Assembly (NCBI GenBank): GCA_021464415.1
Contig: CM038468.1
Coordinates: 35,514,969 to 35,578,968, forward strand
Origin: Lonicera japonica
Taxonomy: Eukaryota > Streptophyta > Magnoliopsida > Dipsacales > Caprifoliaceae
Length of the DNA stretch: 64,000 nt
Reading direction: 5' to 3'
Positions 1 through 8,445 of the stretch are shown piece by piece. Each line of letters opens with the position of its first letter. The stretch's first letter is position 1. The notes below the pieces were generated by a model, which saw only the letters and a program-made list of their open reading frames with translations, was not told the origin of the DNA and ran no database searches. The position numbers and the translations under genes were made by a program.

Positions 1-7
1 AGTTCAG

Positions 8-421
8 TTATGGGTTGAGTTTGCGTTGAAAATTTCGGCATTAATCTTATTCATGTTTTCTCAACCTAAAGGATTTGAAGAATAGGTAATGGGATGGTCG
101 TTTTCAGCGTATGTCATGGAGATAAGTACATAGTTTCACTTTGTCGCTTATATATATATATTGGTGTGTTTATGACAAGTGGATCCAAATAAAGAAACAT
201 AAATCAAGGACAAGGGCTCTACATATGTCTTCACTTGATGGGAAGTTTGGTTATGGGTTGAGTTTGCATTGAAAATTTCGGCATCGATCGTCTTCATGTT
301 TTCTCAACCTGAAGGATTTGAAGAATAGGTAATGGTATGGTATTTTCAGTGTGTATTATGAAGATAAGTACATGTAGTTTCACTTTGCTGCTTATCTATA
401 TACATATACTGGTGTTTATTA
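8..421. repeat. Tandem duplication, 243-bp period, two copies
   Basis: The stretch starting ttatgggttgagtttgc at 8 recurs at 251 with a handful of substitutions. Copy 1 is recognisable to about 174 and copy 2 to about 421. Each copy ends in a short TA-rich run. No coding potential is visible. It lies just upstream of the F-box fragment at 610-752 and may be remains of that gene's flank or intron, but nothing proves this. Confidence 0.8.
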
Positions 422-609
422 TCTGAACTATTTGATGTAAATGTCACACCTGAGGAGTGTGACTGTATTAGTTGTGTGCTATGTATGATAACTATGGTTT
501 GTGTTGTTATGATTTACTGTATTATTAATATAAGATAATTATGGGTGAATATATATGTCATTTGTTTATGGTTGTGAACATAATACATTGGTCCTCGCCA
601 AAAAACTAG

Positions 610-752
610 ATGAATAACAATAATAACGCAATAACAAGTAACATCAGCTTGATTCAAAATGGGGAGCTAGAACTTCATGAATATTGCGAAAAAAATCTGA
701 AAGAAATAATTGTACAATTGAGCTTCAGTGCAAGTATTTTGTTGGGTGAAGT
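610..752 (+). pseudogene. F-box/LRR protein fragment (At3g48880-like), part left of the copia insertion
   Basis: The translated stretch around NLKEIIVQ resembles the leucine-rich-repeat part of At3g48880-type F-box proteins. It also aligns by eye with the second F-box pseudogene in this window near 42540-42610 (EEVIVQ followed by HCKNLIG). The open frame from 610 runs on into the LTR, so its apparent end at 798 is meaningless. The sequence stops at the target duplication GAAGT (748-752), and the next part of the same repeat region resumes at 6386. Only the middle of the gene is represented; no F-box motif is visible here. The family call rests on similarity recalled from the family and on the internal match. 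Confidence 0.5.
748..752. repeat. Target-site duplication of the copia element, left copy (GAAGT)
   Basis: GAAGT immediately precedes the TG of the left LTR and is repeated exactly after the CA of the right LTR at 6386-6390. A 5-bp duplication is normal for copia integrases. The perfect match shows that both outer ends are original. Confidence 0.95.
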
Positions 753-1194
753 TGTTGTGAACGTGGGAACAATAACCAATTCCCAAATCCACCAATAAAC
801 CCGAGAAATCCCTTTCGGGAATTTCCACAAACACTTGGCGGGCGGAAACCGTCAAGCAATAGGATCGTTGATCAAACCAAGAATCACCAACACAAACTCA
901 AGCAAATATAGATGGAAGATAAATAGCAATGACAATCAAGAGCAAAATAAAGCAAGAAAGAACACACCGTATTTTGTGGAACCCTTTAGGTCTTCCACCA
1001 AGAGGGAGCAACTTTTATTGATAACCAAGAACTTACAAGAATTCTCTCACAATAATCCTTACTCTAGATCAATGGAACAAACCTCCAAAGATCACCTCTC
1101 ACCTTAGCTAAACCCTAGCTAAGCACAAGTCTTTCTCTCTTTCACTCTCACAAAGCAACTCTTTTCAAGTCTATTCAAAATAGAAATAAGCCTT

Positions 1195-1204
1195 CCTATT
1201 TATA
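1195..1204 (-). promoter_or_regulatory. TATA box of the 3' LTR
   Basis: On the minus strand this reads TATAAATAGG, a near-canonical plant TATA box. It lies between the upstream palindrome array (1244-1392) and a CT/AG-rich leader. In the 3' LTR it would drive read-out into the F-box fragment. Confidence 0.75.
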
Positions 1205-1243
1205 CCAAGTGAAAAAACAAGACAAAAAGTTTTTACCCGCCCA

Positions 1244-1392
1244 GGTGCAAAACACATTTTGCACCCATTCTCGAGTACACTGTTTTGGTGCAAAACATGT
1301 TTTGCACCTCCGCCGAGTACACTGTTTTGGTGCAAAAGACCTTTTGCACCCAATCCGCATGCACTGTTTTGGTGCAAAAACTGTTTTGCACC
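1244..1392 (-). repeat. Four-copy 22-bp palindrome array in U3 (3' LTR)
   Basis: Four imperfect palindromes of the form GGTGCAAAA-nnnn-TTTTGCACC lie at 1244-1265, 1287-1308, 1329-1350 and 1371-1392, so the period is 42-43 bp. The arms are conserved while the 4-bp centres and the ~20-bp spacers vary. They sit directly upstream of the TATA box, where Tnt1-family elements carry repeated enhancer boxes. Binding of a dimeric factor is an inference. Confidence 0.85.
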
Positions 1393-1428
1393 ATACCTGC
1401 TTGCATTGATTACAAGCCAAACACAACA

Positions 1429-1440
1429 ATCTCCACCTTG
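1429..1440 (-). other. Polypurine tract candidate of the copia element
   Basis: On the minus strand caaggtggagat ends directly against the 3' LTR start TGTTG. A purine-rich run at this place primes plus-strand DNA synthesis in LTR elements. Confidence 0.7.
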
Positions 1441-1541
1441 GCGAGTAATCCCAAGCCAACCTCGATTGCTTCACCTCGGGATAAGAACCGTGCATCCCCT
1501 TAGAGATTATCCCGACACCTCCAAGGTCACACCCTCCTCCT

Positions 1542-2267
1542 TCAACATGAAGTGAGATTAAGAAGCTTTAGGCAATGCCTAAACTTCTCCGCGGTTACCG
1601 GTTTTGTGAGCATATCGGCCGCATTCTCATCCGTATTCACCTTTTCTAGAACGACTTCCCCGGAATTAACCCAATCCTGAACTCGGTGATACCTCACATC
1701 TATGTGCTTCGTGCGAGCATGATACACTTGATTCTTAGCCAAGAAAAGTGCACTTTGACTATCACACCGTAGCAAAATACTCTCATGCTTCAAGCACAAC
1801 TCGCTCACTAAACCTTTCAACCATACCGCCTCCTTCGACGCCTCCGTGAGTGCCATATACTCTGCCTCTGTGGTAGACAAAGCGCTTGTTGCTTGTAACA
1901 TAGATCTCCACGAAACCGGCCCACTTGCCAAAGTGAACACATAACCCGTGGTTGACCTTCTTTTATCAAGGTCCCCCGCATAATCGGAGTCTACGAATCC
2001 CGCAACACTATCAGCCCCATCTTTTCGCTCAAACACTATACCCAAGGACTTGGTACCCTGTAGATATCGAATAACCCATTTAACCGCATTCCAATGCTCT
2101 TTACCCGGATTCGACATATACCTACTAACCATTCCAACCGCGTGAGCTAGATCCGGCCTTGTACACACCATGGCATACATTAGACAACCAACCGCGCAAG
2201 CACGGTGTTGTCGACATCTCGGCACACTCATCAAGAGAGGAAGGACATTGCTTTGCGGACAAAGCAA
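1542..2267 (-). CDS. Copia polyprotein, end of RT and RNase H (third open segment)
   Basis: A 241-residue open segment carries the last part of the RT and the RNase H of the copia element. The first ~22 residues are out of register with the family; genuine similarity starts about residue 23 (CAVGCLMYAM, then TRPDLAHAVG). RNase H acidic residues are visible at D93 and D95 (FVDSDYAGD), E134/E136 (STTEAEYMAL) and D169 (LRCDSQSAL). The true C-terminus with NAADMLTKP is intact and lies about 100 bases before the polypurine tract. It overlaps the preceding segment (2125-3627) in another frame. The overlap marks a one-base frameshift near 2195-2225, so the listed start is not a real start. Confidence 0.9.
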   Translation of the reverse strand: MLCPQSNVLPLLMSVPRCRQHRACAVGCLMYAMVCTRPDLAHAVGMVSRYMSNPGKEHWNAVKWVIRYLQGTKSLGIVFERKDGADSVAGFVDSDYAGDLDKRRSTTGYVFTLASGPVSWRSMLQATSALSTTEAEYMALTEASKEAVWLKGLVSELCLKHESILLRCDSQSALFLAKNQVYHARTKHIDVRYHRVQDWVNSGEVVLEKVNTDENAADMLTKPVTAEKFRHCLKLLNLTSC

Positions 2268-3627
2268 AATGAGGAGCTAACGGAGTAGAAACCGGCTTCG
2301 CACTTGACATATTGAATTTCTCAATGATATGAGAAATGTACTTCTTTTGCGAAAGCCACAACTTGCCTACCTTTCTATCTCTCCGAATCTCCATACCAAG
2401 GATCTTTTGTGCGGCCCCAAGATCCTTCATGTCAAATTCCCGGCCCAATTGTACCTTGAGCTCCTTCACCTTTGACATATCTCGACACGCTATAAGCATA
2501 TCATCCACATAAAGCATCAACAAGATAAACGAGCCATCATCAAAGTTCCGAACATAGGCACAATGATCACCATCACACCGACGATAACCAATCCGCAACA
2601 TAAATGAGTCAAACCGTAGGTACCATTGTCTTGGCGACTGCTTTAGTCCATACAAGGATTTCTTAAGCCGACAAACAAATTTTTCCTTACCTACTTCCTT
2701 GAACCCTTCCGGTTGCGCCATGTAAATCGTCTCCTTCAAATCACCATGAAGAAAAGCCGTTTTTACATCCATTTGCTCAAGCTCCAAATCAAATTGAGCT
2801 ACCATAGCAAGCAAAACCCGTATCGAAGTGTGTCTCACAACCGGGGAAAAAATCTCATCATAATCAACCCCTTCTTTTTGAGCAAACCCCTTCGCTACCA
2901 ACCGTGCCTTGAATTTCGGTGCTTCATCTTTGTTGATTGCTTCTTTCTTCCTAAATACCCATTTAGAACCGATAATGCTCCGGTCCTTGGGCCTAGGAAC
3001 CAAATCCCAAACGGAATTCATTCGTAAAGCCTCCATCTCCTCTACCATAGCACCCATCCAACTATCCTTGTCTTCGACACTGATGGCTTCCTTATAACTA
3101 GTTGGATCACCCTCACTTGTAATAAGGGCATAGTTGACCTCGTCTTCCCAACCAAACCTTGAGGGTGGTTTGATTGCCCGTCGTGGTCTATCTCGTGCTA
3201 TCGATGGTTCCGGCTCCACCTCACCCGGTCTTTCCTCGGATTCCTCTTCCTCTAGCTCCACCTCAACCGCGTCGTCATTCGGTTGAATTTCATGAGAATC
3301 ATCTCTACTACCGCTTGAAGATGCTCCACCACTTCCGGTAACCGACGGACTTGGAACTAGAATTGGAATCTTGACCGTATTAACCCCACCGTTATCATTG
3401 ATCTCTTGGTATTCCCGTTCTTTAAGCATAGCCCCCTCATCAAATGTCACATCCCGGCTAAACAAAAGCTTTCTCGTTACCGGATCCCAAAGCTTGAACC
3501 CTTTCACCTCTCCCCTAAAACCGAGAAAGATACACCGGTGAGCCTTCGGGTCATTCTTTGATCTCTCGTCGCTAGGAATATGAGCATATACCGGGCACCC
3601 GAATACTCTTAACTTAGAGTAGTCCAC
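2125..3627 (-). CDS. Copia polyprotein, integrase C-terminus and reverse transcriptase (second open segment)
   Basis: A 500-residue open segment. It opens with the integrase C-terminal region typical of plant copia (KLRVFGCPVYAHIP, then FLGF), followed by an acidic low-complexity linker (about residues 118-140). The RT follows: KWVFRKK near 222, ARLVAKGF near 241, the polymerase motif YVDDM at 373-377, and the connection region. The upstream segment is in the same frame, separated only by a TGA at 3640-3642. The first Met of this segment is therefore not a start; it is simply downstream of the nonsense codon. The end (after about residue 470) has drifted out of frame, with the true continuation in 1542-2267. 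Confidence 0.92.
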   Translation of the reverse strand: MDYSKLRVFGCPVYAHIPSDERSKNDPKAHRCIFLGFRGEVKGFKLWDPVTRKLLFSRDVTFDEGAMLKEREYQEINDNGGVNTVKIPILVPSPSVTGSGGASSSGSRDDSHEIQPNDDAVEVELEEEESEERPGEVEPEPSIARDRPRRAIKPPSRFGWEDEVNYALITSEGDPTSYKEAISVEDKDSWMGAMVEEMEALRMNSVWDLVPRPKDRSIIGSKWVFRKKEAINKDEAPKFKARLVAKGFAQKEGVDYDEIFSPVVRHTSIRVLLAMVAQFDLELEQMDVKTAFLHGDLKETIYMAQPEGFKEVGKEKFVCRLKKSLYGLKQSPRQWYLRFDSFMLRIGYRRCDGDHCAYVRNFDDGSFILLMLYVDDMLIACRDMSKVKELKVQLGREFDMKDLGAAQKILGMEIRRDRKVGKLWLSQKKYISHIIEKFNMSSAKPVSTPLAPHFALSAKQCPSSLDECAEMSTTPCLRGWLSNVCHGVYKAGSSSRGWNG

Positions 3628-3639
3628 TTCTCGCCCCGA

Positions 3640-5619
3640 TCATACTTCTTCCGGACATTTCAAACCAAGATTCACATTCGGTGACCTATTGACCAAGTAT
3701 ACGGCATGATCAACACAAGCCGCCCAAAATGTTTTCGGCAAACCCGCATGAATCCTCATACTTCTCGCCCTATCCATAATGGTACGGTTCATTCTCTCCG
3801 CAACTCCATTTTGTTGTGGAGTTTTCTTCACGGTAAAGTGCCTTTTGATGCCGGCATTCTTGCAAAACTTCACGAATTCTCCATCCTTATACTCCCCTTC
3901 GTTGTCACTTCTCAAATACTTTACTTTCCGACCCGTTTGATTTTCCACCATAGCCTTCCACTCCTTGAATTTTCCGAAAACCTCGGATTTTTCCCTCAAG
4001 TAGTAAACCCAGACTCGACGTGAAAAATCATCAACAAAAGTCATAAAATATTTGAAACCGCCCAAAGAAACTACCTCTAAAGGGCCACACACATCGGAGT
4101 GAATATAATCAAGCATACCTCGGCTTTTGTGTTCCGCGGTATCAAATCGAACTCTAGTTTGCTTGCCCATCACACAATACTTGCAGAAATCGAGCTTGCA
4201 CCCATGGACTCCCTTCAACAATTTCCGTCGATGAAGCTCCTCCATGCCCCGTTGGCTCATGTGGCCAAGCCTCATGTGCCATAATAAAAGCTCATCTCTT
4301 TCCGCTTCCGTGGAAACCGCCGCTCCACCAACTACCGTGGTTCCTTTCAACCTATAAAGGTTGTTCGATGACTTTGTGCCGCGCAAAATCACCATTGATC
4401 CCTTCTTCACCTTCATAGCCCCGTCTTCGGCATGAATCACACACCCTTTTGAGTCGAGCGTGCCTAAAGAGATCAAATTCTTCTTGAGAGCGGGTACGTG
4501 TCTAACATCACTTAGCGTGCGGGTCACGCCATCCCACATCTTTATTTTCACCGTGCCTATACCGACAACTTTGCATGTAGCATCATTGCCCATGAAGATT
4601 TCCCCTCCATCGCATTCCGTATAGTCAACGAACCAATTACGATTCGGGCACATGTGATAGGAGCATCCGGAATCAAGAATCCACCCACTACTTTGATCCG
4701 CTAAAAAACAAGTAAGAACATCGGTGTTAACCTCTTGGTCCACCTCTTGGGTTGCAACTCCCGCAACCTCCCTTGGCGCGTCCGCCTTCTTACCTTTTAG
4801 CTCCGGGCAATTCTTCTTAATGTGGCCTACCTTGTGACACTTAAAGCACTCCCAATTACTTCGATCTCGTGATTGAGACCGACCCATGCCTCTATTCTTG
4901 GCACCCCGTGACCTTGACCGCCCACTTCGTTCACCCCCACCACTCTTGGCAACCAAGCCCTCACTTGACGAAGAGCTTGCCCCGTTACCTCCCTTTTTCA
5001 TGGCCACGTGCGATTGGAGGTCCTTGACAACCTCATTAAACTTGAGCGTTGTCTTGCCAAATATCAACGTAGTAACGAAGTGATCATAGGAGTCCGGCAA
5101 TGAAGCAAGCAACAATAAGGCGCGGTCCTCCTCATCAAATACAACATCAATTCTCTCAAGGTCATGCACTATTGCCTTGAAGACATTGATGTGCTTGTTC
5201 AAATCTTGCCCCTCTTTCATTTCCAACTTGAAAAGTTGCTTCTTGAGGTTCAACTTGTTGGACATAGACTTCCCTATGTACATCTCCTCCATCCTAGTCC
5301 ACATATCCTTTGCATTCTTCTCCGACATCAAGTTTCTCAACACTTCGTCGGTCACATGCATCTCTATAGCGGACATAGCTTTCTTATCAATCTCATTCCA
5401 TTGGTCTTCGGACATATCTTGCGGCTTTTTCTCAAGTCCAAGCAATGCAACTTGCAAATTCGATTGGACGAGTACCCCCCGCATCCGCCTTTGCCAAATA
5501 CCGAAATTGATAACCTCGTCATAAGGCTTTATCTTAACCTCCATAGTGCTTCCAACACCTACAATGGTAGAAGAACTAGCTTGTGTTGCAACAACTCCGG
5601 TTTGAGTCCCTTCGGCCAT
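3640..5619 (-). CDS. Copia polyprotein, Gag-protease-integrase (first open segment, ends at a nonsense codon)
   Basis: The 659-residue open frame starts at the first ATG downstream of the primer site. Domains in order: UBN2-type Gag (about 30-210), basic Ser/Arg linker, CCHC zinc knuckle C258-x2-C261-x4-H266-x4-C271, aspartic protease with D316-S-G, integrase zinc module (H448, H453, C479, C482), and the integrase catalytic triad D509, D572, E608 with the usual 35 residues between the last two. All catalytic residues are present. The frame ends at TGA (3640-3642) inside the integrase C-terminal region, and the next bases continue in the same frame into 2125-3627. A single nonsense substitution explains this. 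Whether any read-through occurs is unknown. Confidence 0.95.
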   Translation of the reverse strand: MAEGTQTGVVATQASSSTIVGVGSTMEVKIKPYDEVINFGIWQRRMRGVLVQSNLQVALLGLEKKPQDMSEDQWNEIDKKAMSAIEMHVTDEVLRNLMSEKNAKDMWTRMEEMYIGKSMSNKLNLKKQLFKLEMKEGQDLNKHINVFKAIVHDLERIDVVFDEEDRALLLLASLPDSYDHFVTTLIFGKTTLKFNEVVKDLQSHVAMKKGGNGASSSSSEGLVAKSGGGERSGRSRSRGAKNRGMGRSQSRDRSNWECFKCHKVGHIKKNCPELKGKKADAPREVAGVATQEVDQEVNTDVLTCFLADQSSGWILDSGCSYHMCPNRNWFVDYTECDGGEIFMGNDATCKVVGIGTVKIKMWDGVTRTLSDVRHVPALKKNLISLGTLDSKGCVIHAEDGAMKVKKGSMVILRGTKSSNNLYRLKGTTVVGGAAVSTEAERDELLLWHMRLGHMSQRGMEELHRRKLLKGVHGCKLDFCKYCVMGKQTRVRFDTAEHKSRGMLDYIHSDVCGPLEVVSLGGFKYFMTFVDDFSRRVWVYYLREKSEVFGKFKEWKAMVENQTGRKVKYLRSDNEGEYKDGEFVKFCKNAGIKRHFTVKKTPQQNGVAERMNRTIMDRARSMRIHAGLPKTFWAACVDHAVYLVNRSPNVNLGLKCPEEV

Positions 5620-5694
5620 TTATCAAACACTTGGCGCACAAACCTTGCACCCAATAGCCAAACCTTGATACCAAACACTAGGCACCAACCAAAT

Positions 5695-5706
5695 CCTCTG
5701 ATACCA
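5695..5706 (-). other. Primer binding site (tRNA-iMet) of the copia element
   Basis: On the minus strand TGGTATCAGAGG starts two bases after the 5' LTR end. It is complementary to the 3' end of plant initiator methionine tRNA and is the standard copia primer site. It looks unmutated. Confidence 0.95.
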
Positions 5707-6150
5707 CTTGTTGTGAACGTGGGAACAATAACCAATTCCCAAATCCACCAATAAACCCGAGAAATCCCTTTCGGGAATTTCCACAAACACTTGGCGGGCG
5801 GAAACCGTCAAGCAATAGGATCGTTGATCAAACCAAGAATCACCAACACAAACTCAAGCAAATATAGATGGGAGATAAATAGCAATGACAATCAAGAGCA
5901 AAATAAAGCAAGAAAGAACACACCGTATTTTGTGGAACCCTTTGGGTCTTCCACCAAGAGGGAGCAACTTTTATTGATAACCAAGAACTTACAAGAATTC
6001 TCTCACAATAATCCTTACTCTAGATCAATGGAACAAACCTCCAAAGATCACCTCTCACCTTAGCTAAACCCTAGCTAAGCACAAGTCTTTCTCTCTTTCA
6101 CTCTCACAAAGCAACTCTTTTCAAGTCTATTCAAAATAGAAATAAGCCTT

Positions 6151-6160
6151 CCTATTTATA
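6151..6160 (-). promoter_or_regulatory. TATA box of the 5' LTR promoter
   Basis: TATAAATAGG on the minus strand, about 40 bp downstream of the last palindrome. This is the presumed promoter of the retrotransposon RNA. Confidence 0.75.
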
Positions 6161-6200
6161 CCAAGTGAAAAAAACAAGACAAAAAGTTTTTACCCGCCCA

Positions 6201-6349
6201 GGTGCAAAACACATTTTGCACCCATTCTCGAGTACACTGTTTTGGTGCAAAACATGTTTTGCACCTCCGCCGAGTACACTGTTTTGGTGCAAAAGACCTT
6301 TTGCACCCAATCCGCATGCACTGTTTTGGTGCAAAAACTGTTTTGCACC
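6201..6349 (-). repeat. Four-copy 22-bp palindrome array in U3 (5' LTR)
   Basis: Identical in spacing to the array in the other LTR: 6201-6222, 6244-6265, 6286-6307 and 6328-6349. In this LTR it sits upstream of the active promoter position. Confidence 0.85.
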
Positions 6350-6385
6350 ATACCTGCTTGCATTGATTACAAGCCAAACACAACA

Positions 6386-6560
6386 GAAGTTTAACATATG
6401 CTTTTGTTGATAGTGATGAAGAACATGCAATTGTAACTTTCTTGCCAAACATAAAGAATTTGGTTATAAAGGATTGTGTATGTGAAAGGAGTAATTTGGT
6501 GATAATATTAATTAAGAGGCTGCAAAAAATTGGTCTATGTTGATGTTAGTTATTGGGAAG
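6386..6560 (+). pseudogene. F-box/LRR protein fragment, part right of the copia insertion
   Basis: It begins with the target duplication and continues the fragment of 610-752. The reading frame contains AIVTFLPNIKNLV, which matches AIVTLLPNITHLE of the second F-box pseudogene near 42645-42690. This is the LRR region of At3g48880-like proteins. Readable similarity fades near 6540 (KRLQKIG). Removing the element and one GAAGT would restore continuity of the fragment. It is already decayed apart from the insertion, and no complete gene is present. Confidence 0.55.
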
Positions 6561-6921
6561 ATTTTAGCCGTGACAATGAGGAATACTAAGGTGATGTTTT
6601 GAGTTGAGGTTTTAAAATATGGTGTTTGGTAGAATTTGGAAGTATGTAGAAAAGTGAAATTAGTTTTTGTTTGAGTTTTTTTCAACCAACTAAAAATTTC
6701 AAAAAAATAGTCACAATGGATCTTATTTTATAGATCTCGACAAGTAGATTTCAAATATAAATTTTTTATCTAATTTTGATTTTTGGATTTAAAGTTATGG
6801 TGTTTTAAAAGTTTTTTAGAGAGAGAAAGTAAAGTGAAATAAATTTTAGGAAGTGTAAAAGTAAAGTTGATTTTAAGTTGAGTTTTTAAAATTTGAGAAA
6901 AAAACATCCACCAAACATACA
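6561..6921. other. Non-coding AT-rich sequence
   Basis: T/A-rich DNA with no frame I can connect to a protein. The short minus-strand frame near 6770-6988 is low-complexity Phe/Lys/Leu and is not supported. Confidence 0.6.
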
Positions 6922-7200
6922 GGTTCCGTTTGATAACAACATGGAAAAGAAAAATAAAAATAGTTAGTTTTTGTGAGAAGTTGGACAATGAGTTAAGACA
7001 TGCGGTGTTTTCTTACTTTGTGGCGTTTTTCATGAAGAAACAAATTTCACAAAAAATAATGAAGAATGGAGGACATCTACTCATAAAATGAACATAAAAT
7101 TAAGAGCATCTTATCGCATGCCTCAACTTATTTTCCAACTTTTTACCAAATCAAGTGTTTTTATTTTCCTTTTCCATATATGTTGTTATCAAACGGAGTC
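6922..7200. mobile_element. MITE-like element with ~40-bp terminal inverted repeats
   Basis: The left end ggttccgtttgataacaac and the right end gttatcaaacggagtc are inverted copies, and the match continues through a purine-rich tract (ggaaaagaaaaataaaaa). The element is ~280 bp with no coding capacity. I could not find a clean target duplication, so the superfamily is left open. Confidence 0.7.
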
Positions 7201-8442
7201 TAAAACTTTCTTCGCACATTCCTTTTGATGCTAATTTTTTGAATTTGGAATATGATTCTGGCTTTGAATATAAAAAAGGTTGGAGATGCTCTTAAGAAGG
7301 AAATATTGTTTGATTAGGGCCATGATCAAACCCACTAATGAGTTGTTCAAATTTCGTTTATTAAACATTTCGAGCTTATAAATTTATCTTAGTTTGGCTT
7401 GTCTAGCTCTAGCTACTTTCAAGCTCAAACGAGTTTTTAACCAAGTCAAGCTCAAATAATTTAAATTTTAACATAATTTTACAATATTTTGGAGTTTATT
7501 CATTCAAGATCATTAACATGGTAAGTTTCATGTATTCAAACTCGCTTTGTGTATTTTGGAAATTAATAAATTTCAAATGACTTTCTACATGAATGATAGT
7601 GAGTCAAGCTCGGATAATTTGGTTCATTTTACAGCGTATGTTTAATGCATGGAAAGGAAAATACATATTATATTTTTGAGAAAAAACATATCACCACTTA
7701 TAAGAAAGAAATGTATTTCCAATTAATGTGAAATTTAGTCTATTAATGATGTTACAAAATACATTTGTGGTGCAGCAAAGTTGGTAATAGTGTTGGTCAA
7801 GCACCCATGATCGCCCTTCGCAAGATCGCATCTTGTTAATTTTCAGCCTCGGAAATCCAATTTAAAGTTGGCCCAGAGCTACACAATAAACTTAATAAAG
7901 CAGCCCATGACCACCAGGCTACAAGCTCAATCTATAGTAAAAATACATAAGGTACTACTTCATATATTTTTAGAGGGCTGGGCTGAGGCCCCCTTGCCAC
8001 CCCTAGATACGCCCTTGTCTTTTCATCTCAAGGTTGAGCACTGTATGTATAAATGTATCGCTTCTATCAAAATATTTATATATATGTGTGTGTGTATGTT
8101 ACATAAATCGAAATGTAATCATAAATTGAAATGTATATTCCACCCTTTGCTCACTGCACCAACTCCTTTTTACATTAATGTTGTGTGCATAGCTAAAAAA
8201 AGGGTCATCTTATTTGGGATATCATCCTGAAGATTAAAGACTTTTAGCACGTTTGGCTCATGTTCTGCTACCGGGAAGCAAACATTGTAGCAGACTAGCA
8301 GACATTTTGGCGAACCATGGACAAGAGCATCCTTTTATGTATGAAGTTTTTCAGCAGCCTCCTCTTTTGTATTAGGCATGCTCTGGCTGTAGAGCTTTGA
8401 ACTATTTCTTTTTCCTTTTGGGGGGGGGGGGTTATGAATATT
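7201..8442. other. Non-coding intergenic sequence
   Basis: No gene recognised. A patch near 7355-7460 is rich in caagctc/gagctt words, a kind of plant dispersed repeat. An 11-base G run lies near 8420-8431. The plus-strand frame 7868-8230 has no recognisable domain and shows no sign of selection that I can see. Confidence 0.55.
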
Positions 8443-8445
8443 TTA

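Larger units (their letters stand above)
753..1428 (-). repeat. Copia 3' LTR (676 bp)
   Basis: Nearly identical to 5709-6385. I see differences only near 911 (a/g), near 989 (a/g) and one A missing in the A-run near 1211-1217. It contains a TATA-like box and four 22-bp palindromes in U3. The several overlapping Cys-rich frames here are by-products of the palindromes, not genes. Confidence 0.96.
753..6385 (-). mobile_element. Complete Ty1/copia LTR retrotransposon, Tnt1/Tork-like
   Basis: This 5,633-bp element is transcribed on the minus strand. Its LTRs begin TGTTGTG and end CACAACA (7-bp inverted termini) and differ by only two substitutions and one A-run indel. Order in the element sense: 5' LTR (6385-5709), tRNA-iMet primer site, gag-protease-integrase frame, RT frame, RNase H frame, polypurine tract, 3' LTR (1428-753). 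Integrase before RT defines copia. The RT and integrase read like Tnt1-94 relatives; the Tork assignment is from recall and needs a tree. A 5-bp target duplication flanks it. The polyprotein is broken by one in-frame stop and one frameshift, so this copy cannot make all its proteins, but its cis-acting sites look intact. Confidence 0.96.
5709..6385 (-). repeat. Copia 5' LTR (677 bp)
   Basis: This is the 5' LTR in the element sense. It holds the same landmarks as the other copy: the U3 palindrome array at 6201-6349 and the TATA box at 6151-6160. It ends TG/CA and abuts the second GAAGT duplication. Confidence 0.96.

Noticed and set aside
1244..1392. Regular 22-bp repeats with ~20-bp spacers, superficially CRISPR-like
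   Set aside because: Plant nuclear LTR, only four units, spacers similar to each other, present in both LTRs, and no cas genes.
1171..1555. Several overlapping Cys-rich small frames on both strands in the copia LTR (repeated KQC / FAP-like words), and again at 6152-6452
   Set aside because: They are translations of the 22-bp palindrome array and occur in every frame; they lie in non-coding U3 sequence.
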